Shown piece by piece: positions 1-6,645 of a stretch of 38,654 nucleotides of DNA. The position numbers and the translations under genes are program-made. Below the pieces are notes generated by a model. The model did no database searches, was not told where the DNA came from, and saw nothing but the letters and a program-made list of their open reading frames with translations. Every line of letters begins with the position of its first letter. The stretch's first letter is position 1. This DNA comes from Gemmatimonadota bacterium (GTDB taxonomy: Bacteria; Gemmatimonadota; Gemmatimonadetes; Longimicrobiales; Gaopeijiaceae): contig VGVR01000033.1 in assembly GCA_016873995.1 (NCBI GenBank), positions 1 to 38,654 of the forward strand. Reading direction: 5' to 3'.

Positions 1-466
1 GTGCGCGTGTCGCCAGGATCTGGATGCGCAGCGAGTCGATGGCGCGGAACATCTCTTCGGCCATGGAGTCGGTGGGCATGCCGGCCCGCGGAGTCCACGT
101 GCCGAAGTCGGTCGGCCTCTCGGCGGCGCGCAGCGTGAGCTCGAGGCGCCGCCCGCCGCGCTCGAGGCGGATGTTCACGCGGTCGCCGACCCTCAGCGCG
201 AGCCGCCCGGCGAGGTTCTCGAAGTCCTCTGCGGTGCTGACCTCGTTGATGGTGAGCAGGCGGTCGCCGACTTGGATGCCGGCGCCGGCAGCCGGGCTGC
301 CGGCGCGCACCTCGGTCACGACGGCCCCGGCCACGCTCGCGGAGCTCGTCTCAGCCGACTTCACCTCGAAACTGATCCCGATCCAACCCGGAGCGCGCTG
401 CGCCTGGGCTGCGCTCGTCCAGGTAGCGAGTGCGAGCGCGGTGAGGAGGAAGCGTACGGCTTTCAT
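1..466 (-). CDS. Exported PDZ-domain protein (3' end outside the window)
   Basis: The protein begins MKAVRFLLTALALATW and has a typical Sec signal peptide ending near SAAQAQ. A PDZ domain follows from about residue 28 to 110, with the characteristic stretches GWIGISFEV, GSPAAGAGIQVGDRLLTIN and VNIRLERGGRRLELTL. No protease domain is visible in the part present, and the C-terminus lies beyond base 1. The ATG at 464-466 sits one base after the stop codon of the anti-sigma gene, so the two are almost certainly cotranslated. PDZ proteins in envelope-stress operons often recognise C-termini of misfolded envelope proteins; a role in sensing or executing that response is inference from position only. 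It could also be the N-terminal part of a larger scaffold or protease. Confidence 0.85.
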   Translation of the reverse strand, partial: MKAVRFLLTALALATWTSAAQAQRAPGWIGISFEVKSAETSSASVAGAVVTEVRAGSPAAGAGIQVGDRLLTINEVSTAEDFENLAGRLALRVGDRVNIRLERGGRRLELTLRAAERPTDFGTWTPRAGMPTDSMAEEMFRAIDSLRIQILATRA

Positions 467-467
467 C

Positions 468-1124
468 TCAGAACCAGTTGTCCCGGTTGGCCGACACCTG
501 CCGTGCAGCCGCGTCCCGCTCGGCCAACGCAGAAGCCAGGAACCCGTTCAAGAACGGATCGCCAGGGGCCTGCCGTACGGCCGCTTGGCTGACGGAGACG
601 AGGTGCTCGAGCGCCGCGTAACGGGTGACGGGGTCGGTCGTCACGTCGCCGCCGCCCTGCTCCTCCATGACCTCGCGATAGCGGGACACGGCGGAGACGT
701 ACTCCTGCTCCGCCTCTCGGACGGCGTTCGCCGCACCTTCGACGCTGAGCGCTGCGAGCGGCGCGGTCGACTGGGGGCCTGCAGGGGCTCCGCGATTCGT
801 GATCGCCGCTCCGAAGCCAGTTCCGCCGAGGAAGAGCACGACGGCTGCCGCGGCCGGCATCCACGACGGGGTGCGCGCGAGGCCGAGCTTCTGGAAGAGG
901 CCGAGGTCGCGCACGAGTCCCTCCGAGCGCAGCTTCGCCTCGAGGACTCTCCAGTCTCCGAGCGGTGGCATGATCTCGGGGAGCGCTGCGAGAGACTCGG
1001 TCTGGGCGCGCAATGCCGCGAGCTCGGACGCGCATGCCTCGCACAGGGCGAGATGCTTGGTTTCTTCCGGGCGCGCGGGCTCGTCCACGAGGCGCGCCAG
1101 CGTTTCGATCGTCAAATGCTCCAT
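468..1124 (-). CDS. Anti-sigma factor with zinc-binding HxxxCxxC motif and one transmembrane helix
   Basis: This 218-residue protein carries the zinc anti-sigma signature H24-x3-C28-x2-C31 in its N-terminal cytoplasmic part. One hydrophobic helix follows at about residues 89-108, then an Ala/Glu-rich extracytoplasmic tail. This is the usual architecture of a membrane anti-sigma factor that holds its cognate ECF sigma factor inactive until a signal triggers release. Its ATG lies inside the end of the sigma gene (13-base overlap), so synthesis of the two is translationally coupled. The tail has no domain I recognise; what it senses is unknown. Assignment rests on the motif, the helix and the adjacent sigma gene. 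Confidence 0.85.
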   Translation of the reverse strand: MEHLTIETLARLVDEPARPEETKHLALCEACASELAALRAQTESLAALPEIMPPLGDWRVLEAKLRSEGLVRDLGLFQKLGLARTPSWMPAAAAVVLFLGGTGFGAAITNRGAPAGPQSTAPLAALSVEGAANAVREAEQEYVSAVSRYREVMEEQGGGDVTTDPVTRYAALEHLVSVSQAAVRQAPGDPFLNGFLASALAERDAAARQVSANRDNWF

Positions 1125-1693
1125 GCTTCCGCTCCCTGTTCGCCCGCTGTTCCGGCCACGCCGGAGAGCAGCGCGCGCATCTTGGCTCGTGCCTTGAACA
1201 ACTGTGACTTCGAAGTGCCCGACGTCACGCCGAGCACATCTCCTATCTCATCGTGTGTGTATCCCTCGACATCGTGCAGGATGAGCACTTCGCGCATCCC
1301 CTCGGGGAGCGTGTCGAGCGCTTGCTCCAGCCGCTTCTGCAAGAGCGAGTCGGTGTTCCATGGATCGATGGGTACATCCGCCGCCTCGTCCTCTTCGCGC
1401 TTCGACCTCGTGTCCGCTTTGCGCAGGGACTGGAGCGCCGCGTTGACGGCGATGCGGTGAAGCCAGGTCGAGAAGCGTGCGTCTCCCCGGAAGGTGGGGA
1501 GCGCACGAATCGCCCGAATCCAAGCCTCCTGGGTATAGTCCTGCGCCAAGTCGTCGTCGGCGGCAATCCGGCGCACGACGGCGTAGACGCGCGGCGCGTA
1601 CCGCTCGTACAGCATCCGGATGGCACGGGCGTCCCCTTCGGCTGCCAGCCGAATCAGCTGGCGCTCGGTCTGTCCCGCCGAGGCGTCTGTCAT
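1112..1693 (-). CDS. ECF-type RNA polymerase sigma factor
   Basis: The 193-residue product starts at the ATG at 1691-1693 (MTDASAGQTERQ), preceded by a purine-rich AAGAGAG. Region 2 spans about residues 20-90, including the RFSTWLHRIAVNAALQSLR stretch that contacts the -10 element. Region 4 covers about residues 125-180, with the helix-turn-helix around YTHDEIGDVLGVTSGTSKSQ. There is no region 1.1 or 3, as expected for the ECF class. The frame stays open upstream to 2068, but that extension runs under the divergent ABC gene and has no family similarity, so the shorter start is preferred. It is the first gene of a sigma/anti-sigma/PDZ operon and is probably autoregulated. Regulon unknown. Confidence 0.92.
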   Translation of the reverse strand: MTDASAGQTERQLIRLAAEGDARAIRMLYERYAPRVYAVVRRIAADDDLAQDYTQEAWIRAIRALPTFRGDARFSTWLHRIAVNAALQSLRKADTRSKREEDEAADVPIDPWNTDSLLQKRLEQALDTLPEGMREVLILHDVEGYTHDEIGDVLGVTSGTSKSQLFKARAKMRALLSGVAGTAGEQGAEAWSI

Positions 1694-1841
1694 GTGCTCT
1701 CTTGGATGCGGACCTCGGTGCCAGGGTTGCCCCGCATCCGTGGCATCTGGACTGGCGATTCCGGGTCCGCCGGTACTAGCCTCGGTGCCTACCCCGGCCG
1801 TTCCGGGGGAGTTCGCGGCCCCTCCTTCCACCCAGGATGCC
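1694..1841. promoter_or_regulatory. Divergent promoter region between sigma factor and ABC exporter genes, with repeats
   Basis: This 148-base region must hold the promoters of both the minus-strand sigma operon and the plus-strand ABC operon. It contains a 10-base direct repeat CCTCGGTGCC at 1713-1722 and 1780-1789. It also has an 8-base inverted repeat, GGATGCGG at 1704-1711 and CCGCATCC at 1732-1739. A TACTAG next to the second direct repeat could be a -10 for the ABC operon, but I see no convincing -35. The repeats are seen directly; a role in control is inference. Confidence 0.4.
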
Positions 1842-2585
1842 ATGATTCGCTTCTCCGGCCTGGGAAAGCAGTACGGGTCGGTGACGGCCGTGCGCGACCT
1901 GACGCTGGAGGTGCAGCCCGGCGAGGTGTACGCCCTGCTCGGCCCGAACGGGGCGGGCAAGACGACCGCGCTCCGCTGCTTGGCGACCCTGCTCGCGCCT
2001 TCGTCGGGCTCGGCCGCCGTATGCGGCCTCGACGTCACGACGAGCCCGTTGGAAGCGCGGAGGCGCATGGCGTTCCTCAGCTCGTCGATGGGGCTCTACG
2101 GGCGCCTCTCCGCCCGCGAGCTGGTGGCGTACTTCGGTCAGCTGCACGGGCTCGAAGGTGCGGCCCTCGGCGCACGCGTCGCCGAGATGGTCGAACTCTT
2201 CGGCATTGGCGACTTCGCAGATAGGCTGTGCGCCAAGCTCTCCACGGGACAGCGCCAGCGTGTCTCGCTCGCTCGCGCACTCGTGCACGATCCGCCCGTC
2301 CTGGTACTCGACGAACCGACGCTCGGGCTCGATCTGGTGAGTGGCAGCGCCACCCACGACTTCATTTCGCGTGAGCGGGGCAAGGGCAAGGCCGTCCTCT
2401 TCTCCACCCATCAGATTGACGAGGTCGATCTCCTGGCGGACCGCGTGGGGGTGCTGAGCCGCGGCGCGCTCGCCGCCGAAGGGACGCCCGCCGAGATCAT
2501 GCGGCGCGCGGAGGCCCCCAACCTCGCCCGCGCGTTCCTCGCGCTCGTCGGCGACGCGCCACTCGCCGAAGGGCCACGCACGTGA
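1842..2585 (+). CDS. ABC transporter ATP-binding protein, NatA-like
   Basis: This 247-residue nucleotide-binding domain has a Walker A motif GPNGAGKT (34-41), a signature motif LSTGQ (133-137), Walker B VLVLDE (153-158) and the switch histidine H190 in STHQ. It most resembles the NatA/CcmA group that energises ABC-2 type exporters. The ATG at 1842 begins MIRFSGLGKQYG, the normal start for the family. The upstream open frame (from 1620) lies over the sigma gene and is rejected. The stop codon overlaps the GTG start of the permease gene (GTGA), so subunits are made together. Substrate unknown; sodium, peptide or drug export are all seen in this group. Confidence 0.93.
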   Translation: MIRFSGLGKQYGSVTAVRDLTLEVQPGEVYALLGPNGAGKTTALRCLATLLAPSSGSAAVCGLDVTTSPLEARRRMAFLSSSMGLYGRLSARELVAYFGQLHGLEGAALGARVAEMVELFGIGDFADRLCAKLSTGQRQRVSLARALVHDPPVLVLDEPTLGLDLVSGSATHDFISRERGKGKAVLFSTHQIDEVDLLADRVGVLSRGALAAEGTPAEIMRRAEAPNLARAFLALVGDAPLAEGPRT

Positions 2586-4585
2586 AGTCCGCGTGGTCGG
2601 TCGTCTTCGTCAAGGAGTTGAAGGAGACGCTTCGGGATCGCCGCACGCTGCTCATGATGGTGGCGGTGCCCGTGCTGCTCTACCCGGTGCTGCTCATCGC
2701 GAGCGAGCAGCTGCTCCTGTTCGGTCAGCGCAGACTCGAGGCCGAGCGGGCACCGGTGGCCCTGGTCGGCGACGTCCCCTCGGGCCTCGTATCGATCATC
2801 TCTGCGGGCGAGGCTCTCTCGTTGGTGCCCATCGAAGCGAGCCCGACCGAGGCGCTCAGGAGCGACGCGGTCGCGGCGGTCGCGGTCCTCGGGCCTCCGA
2901 CGGACGCCGGCGGCACCCGCACGGTCACGCTCTTCTTTGATGCGGCGTCCGATCGGTCGCAGCGCGCGCGGGGCGAGCTCTCCGACGCGCTCGACGACTG
3001 GGCGGACACGCTGCTCGCGAGCCGGCTGTCGGGGCGCGGTCTCCCCGCGACGTTCGCTGTCCCGTTGGCCGTGAACGACTCGTCCGTGGCGCTCCCCGAG
3101 GAGATGGGTGGCTACACGCTCGGGCGCATTCTGCCGCTCCTGCTGGTGGTGATCACGCTGCTGGGTGCGTTCTACCCGGCGATCGATCTCGCTGCTGGGG
3201 AGAAGGAGCGCGGCACGCTGGAGACGCTGCTGACGGCCCCGGTGCCGGCGAGCGCGATCGTGACGGGCAAGTTCCTCACGGTGGCGCTCATCGGCGTCGT
3301 GGCGGCCGCGCTCAACCTCGGCAGCATGCTCCTCACGTTCCAGACGGGCGCGCTCCAGGTGACCGAGGCGCTGAACATCGAGGTATCGATCCCGCTGTGG
3401 TCGGTGGCCGTCATCTTCCTCGCGCTCGTGCCGCTCGCCGTCCTCTTCGCCTCGCTCTTCCTCGGGCTCGCGGTGCGCTCCACTTCGTTCAAGGAAGCGC
3501 AGAACGCGCTCACGCCGGTCTACATGCTCGTGCTGGTGCCCGCGATGCTGCCGATCTTCCCGGGCATCAGTTTCGGTCCGCTGCTCGCGATCACGCCGGT
3601 GGCGGGCGTCTCGTTTCTCTTCCGCGACGTCATGGCTGGGGACGCGGACGCATTGCTCGCCACGCTGGTGCTCGCCTCGACGACGCTCTACGCCGCCGGC
3701 GGGCTCCTGTTCGCGGCGAGCGCGTTCGGGAGCGAGCGCGTGCTCTTCGGCGGGGGCGAGGCCGCCGACGTGCCGCGCACTTCCTGGCTGACGCGCCTGC
3801 ACAGCCTCGGTCGCGAGGGGCGCGTCCCGGAGCCGCCGGTGGCGCTCGGGTTCGTGGCGATGCTGGCCGTGCTCTTCTTCTACGGCGGTGTCCGCCTCCA
3901 GATCGGGCTGGGGGAGCGGGTACTCCTGCTGTCCGAGTGGCTCCTGTTGTTCCTGCCGGCCGTGCTCTTCGTGACACTCGGGCGATTCGACGCGGTACGC
4001 ACGCTGTCGCTGCGTGCGCCCACGGCCGGCGGCCTGGCCGCCGGAGTCCTGCTGGTAGGCGGCGCGCTCCCGGTCGTTTGGCTGGTCGGCTGGCTGCAGA
4101 GCTTCGTGCTCCCGATTCCATGGGATCTGCTCGAGGGTCTCGAGGAGCTCATGACGGCGGGGGATGCCCGTCGGCTGATCTGGCTCCTGGTCTTGATCGC
4201 GCTCACCCCGGCGCTCTGCGAGGAGATCGTCTTCCGCGGCGTCTTCCTCGGTGGCACACGGTCGCTCGAGCCTTGGCGTATGATCGTGCTGAACGGCGTC
4301 GTGTTCGGCGTCTTCCACCTGTCGTTCCAGACGGCGATCCGCTTCCTGCCCACCGCGATGCTCGGATCGCTCATTGCCTGGGTGGTGTGGCGGACAGGCT
4401 CCATCTGGGTGGGTGCACTGATGCACTTCGTGAACAACGCGACCCTGGTGCTCATGACCTCCACGCCCGCCGTGCGCGAATTCATGTCGGACCCCGAGGC
4501 GCCGCCGCCGCTCTGGCTCATTCCCGTCGGCGCTGCGATGCTCGCGGCGGGGGTACGCCTGCTTCCCAATCGAACCGAGCCATGA
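2582..4585 (+). CDS. ABC-2 type permease fused to a CPBP-family intramembrane protease
   Basis: The 667-residue protein starts at a GTG overlapping the ATPase stop. Residues 1 to about 390 are an ABC-2/NatB-like permease: a first helix near 20-45, an extracytoplasmic loop, then five or six helices. Residues about 420-650 are a second membrane domain with the CPBP (Abi/Rce1-like) motifs: EEIVFR with E547, E548 and R552, then F578-H579 in FGVFH, then H615 and N619 in HFVNN. All presumed metal-binding or catalytic residues are present, so this half looks active. CPBP proteins include prenyl-protein proteases and bacteriocin-immunity proteins. Fusion to a NatB permease suggests export coupled to cleavage or protection; the substrate is unknown. 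The stop overlaps the thrC start (ATGA). Confidence 0.9.
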   Translation: MKSAWSVVFVKELKETLRDRRTLLMMVAVPVLLYPVLLIASEQLLLFGQRRLEAERAPVALVGDVPSGLVSIISAGEALSLVPIEASPTEALRSDAVAAVAVLGPPTDAGGTRTVTLFFDAASDRSQRARGELSDALDDWADTLLASRLSGRGLPATFAVPLAVNDSSVALPEEMGGYTLGRILPLLLVVITLLGAFYPAIDLAAGEKERGTLETLLTAPVPASAIVTGKFLTVALIGVVAAALNLGSMLLTFQTGALQVTEALNIEVSIPLWSVAVIFLALVPLAVLFASLFLGLAVRSTSFKEAQNALTPVYMLVLVPAMLPIFPGISFGPLLAITPVAGVSFLFRDVMAGDADALLATLVLASTTLYAAGGLLFAASAFGSERVLFGGGEAADVPRTSWLTRLHSLGREGRVPEPPVALGFVAMLAVLFFYGGVRLQIGLGERVLLLSEWLLLFLPAVLFVTLGRFDAVRTLSLRAPTAGGLAAGVLLVGGALPVVWLVGWLQSFVLPIPWDLLEGLEELMTAGDARRLIWLLVLIALTPALCEEIVFRGVFLGGTRSLEPWRMIVLNGVVFGVFHLSFQTAIRFLPTAMLGSLIAWVVWRTGSIWVGALMHFVNNATLVLMTSTPAVREFMSDPEAPPPLWLIPVGAAMLAAGVRLLPNRTEP

Positions 4586-5769
4586 ACCAGATCCACCCTT
4601 CACGCGGGGCGACCCATCTCGAGTGCTCGCTCACGGGCGAGCGGATCGAGAGCGAGCGTCTCGTCGGCCTTTCTCCGGCGGGGAAGCCGCTGCTCGCGCG
4701 CTACGACCTCGCGTCTCTGCGAGCGACGTTCACGCGCGAGGTGGTCGCGAACCGACGCGCCGACCTCTGGCGGTACTCCGAAGTGCTGCCGGTGCGCGAC
4801 CCTGCGGCCCGCATCGCGCTGGGCGAAGGGTGGACGCCGCTGCTCGACGCACCCCGGGTGGCCACGCGTCTCGGCGTGCGCCGAGTCTGGATCAAAGAAG
4901 AGGGCCAGAACCCGACCGGGAGCTTCAAGGCGCGCGGACTGTGCGTGGCCGTGTCGCGCGCGCTGGAGCTGGGGGCCCGCGAGCTCGCGCTACCCTCCGC
5001 GGGCAACGCCGGGAGCGCGGCCGCGGCGTACGGGGCGTCGGCGGGCTTGCCGGTGCACGTCGTGGTACCGAGTGACACGCCCGCACCCATTCTCGAGGAG
5101 ATCCGCGCTCTGGGCGCCGACCTCCAGTTGCTCGACGGGCTCATCACCGACTGCGCCAGAGTGGTGCGGCGCGGTGTCGAGGAGCACGGTTGGTTCGACC
5201 TGTCGACGCTCAAGGAGCCATACCGCATCGAGGGGAAGAAGACGATGGGGTACGAGCTGGTCGAGCAGCTCAACGGGCGCCTTCCGGACGCGATCGTCTA
5301 CCCGACCGGAGGTGGCACAGGACTCATCGGCATGTGGAAGGCGTTCGACGAGATGGAAGCGCTCGACTGGATCGGGCCCGAGCGACCGAAGATGTTCACC
5401 GTGCAGGCTTCGGGGTGCGCGCCGATCGTGCGCGCTTGGGAGACGGGCCGCACGGACGCCGGCATGTGGGAGGGCGCGCAGACATACGCGTCGGGGTTGC
5501 GCGTACCTTCTGCGGTGGGCGACTTCCTGATGCTCCGCGTGCTGCGCGCTTCGCGGGGCGGCGCGGTCGCGGTCTCGGACGGCGCGATGGCCGAGTGGGT
5601 GGGCCACTTGGGCGCAGACACCGGCGTGTTCGCGGCACCCGAGGGCGGGGCCGCCGCCGCAGCGGTGCCGCTCCTGCTCGGGCGCGGCATGATCTCCGCT
5701 GACGACGAGGTCGTGCTCTTCAACACGGGGAGCGGGCTCAAGTACGTCGGCATGGTCCCGCTCGACTGA
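4582..5769 (+). CDS. thrC: Threonine synthase (PLP-dependent)
   Basis: Threonine synthase converts O-phosphohomoserine to threonine and phosphate in the cytoplasm. The 395-residue protein has the PLP lysine in NPTGSFKARG (K116), the substrate-side GNAGSAAAAYG loop and the phosphate-binding glycine run YPTGGGTGLIG. Together with the length these favour threonine synthase over serine/threonine dehydratase. Only one cysteine (C15) of the N-terminal zinc-ribbon-like region found in some homologues is visible. The ATG overlaps the permease stop by four bases, an unusual partnership with an ABC exporter operon. No thrB or hom gene is nearby. A related PLP enzyme with altered specificity cannot be excluded. 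Confidence 0.88.
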   Translation: MNQIHPSRGATHLECSLTGERIESERLVGLSPAGKPLLARYDLASLRATFTREVVANRRADLWRYSEVLPVRDPAARIALGEGWTPLLDAPRVATRLGVRRVWIKEEGQNPTGSFKARGLCVAVSRALELGARELALPSAGNAGSAAAAYGASAGLPVHVVVPSDTPAPILEEIRALGADLQLLDGLITDCARVVRRGVEEHGWFDLSTLKEPYRIEGKKTMGYELVEQLNGRLPDAIVYPTGGGTGLIGMWKAFDEMEALDWIGPERPKMFTVQASGCAPIVRAWETGRTDAGMWEGAQTYASGLRVPSAVGDFLMLRVLRASRGGAVAVSDGAMAEWVGHLGADTGVFAAPEGGAAAAAVPLLLGRGMISADDEVVLFNTGSGLKYVGMVPLD

Positions 5770-5778
5770 CGCGCCCGC

Positions 5779-6033
5779 ATGGTCGAGCTCTTCTGGCTGG
5801 CCTTCTGGGGTGTGCTCTCCGCGCTGGTAGTGGCCGCCGGCCTCAAGGCCCGTGCGCGCCGGCGCGCCGCGCTGGCGGCGGCCCTCCCCGAGATCGACGA
5901 CGATGCCGTGCGGTCGATCGTGGAAACCGGCGCACTCTCGGTCGACGCCGACGAGCCGCTCGACCTGAGCGAGATCGGCGAAGAAGAGGAGCGCTTCTGG
6001 TCGGAGACCTGGGACGAGCCCGAGGAAGTGTGA
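5779..6033 (+). CDS. Small single-pass membrane protein of unknown function
   Basis: This 84-residue protein begins nine bases after thrC. It has one N-terminal transmembrane helix (about residues 3-22), then a basic stretch ARARRRAALAAA, and then a strongly acidic C-terminal half that includes EIGEEEERFW. The basic patch after the helix suggests that the acidic tail is cytoplasmic. I do not recognise a family. It probably belongs to the ABC/thrC transcription unit, because the spacing is short and the downstream gene is convergent. Codon use matches the neighbours, so it is likely a real gene. Confidence 0.65.
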   Translation: MVELFWLAFWGVLSALVVAAGLKARARRRAALAAALPEIDDDAVRSIVETGALSVDADEPLDLSEIGEEEERFWSETWDEPEEV

Positions 6034-6079
6034 GGGTGACGTCACCGCCGCGCGCGAAGTCTGGGCGCGTGGTCGGCGC

Positions 6080-6103
6080 CCGGCCCTAGTGGTTCGTGGC
6101 CGG
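6080..6103. terminator. Possible terminator hairpin between convergent genes
   Basis: CCGGCC at 6080-6085 pairs with GGCCGG at 6098-6103 across a 12-base loop. A second short hairpin, GGGG/CCCC around ACGAG, lies at 6109-6121. Neither is followed by a U-tract, so rho-independent termination is uncertain. The position between two converging genes is the main support. Confidence 0.35.
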
Positions 6104-6120
6104 ACGTCGGGGACGAGCCC

Positions 6121-6645
6121 CTACGGCGTCAGCCGGTAATAGATCTCGGGTAGGGGCACGATCCGCCCCACGAGGGGGAGATCGTCGTCGGGGTCGGTCC
6201 TGCGCACGGCGAGCGCGCGGTTCACGTTGAGCGCCACGCCCACGGAGTGGTCATCGACGAAGCTCCACTCCGCGCCCACGGGCGCACGCAGCACGAGAGC
6301 GAGGCCCGTGCGCTCCTGCGGAGGGAACGCAGCCACCACCCAGAGGCCGCCGCCGACGAAGGGGCGCACGCGGCTGCCGAAGAAGTACTCCTTGTAGACC
6401 GCCGAGACCGACACCTCGTGGAACGACCAGGTGCCGACGGCGAGCTCCACCGCGTGCGTGTCGTCGAACCACTCGGCCATCACGCCGAAGGTGCTGATGC
6501 CGCCGTACGACACACCCAGGCGCATGCCGCTGCCGGCATTCTTGCCTTGCGGCGCAGCCGGAAATGCCAGGACGGCGAGCACCAGCAGCGCGGAGGCTGC
6601 GGTGCTCGCCGTCCTGTGAAGCGCTCGACGCAGCGTCGGCCTCAG
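6121..6645 (-). CDS. Small exported, probably outer-membrane beta-barrel protein; start codon unusual
   Basis: The mature part (about residues 40-174) has alternating hydrophobic strands such as MRLGVSYGGISTFGVMAEWF and SRVRPFVGGGLWVVAAF and looks like a small outer-membrane barrel or surface protein. A convincing signal peptide, LRRALHRTASTAASALLVLAVLAF then PAAPQG, precedes it. No in-frame ATG, GTG or TTG lies between the end of the TonB-receptor gene and that signal peptide. The in-frame CTG at 6643-6645 overlaps the receptor stop as CTGA, the same arrangement as the ATGA and GTGA junctions elsewhere in this window, and is proposed as the start. Alternatives are an internal GTG that would remove most of the signal peptide, or a start far inside the receptor gene. 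Function unknown. Confidence 0.6.
   Translation of the reverse strand: MRPTLRRALHRTASTAASALLVLAVLAFPAAPQGKNAGSGMRLGVSYGGISTFGVMAEWFDDTHAVELAVGTWSFHEVSVSAVYKEYFFGSRVRPFVGGGLWVVAAFPPQERTGLALVLRAPVGAEWSFVDDHSVGVALNVNRALAVRRTDPDDDLPLVGRIVPLPEIYYRLTP

Noticed and set aside
2411-4603. 730-codon open frame on the minus strand opposite the permease-CPBP gene
   Set aside because: The product is low-complexity (Arg, Glu, His, Gln) and lies over a protein with clear motifs on the plus strand.
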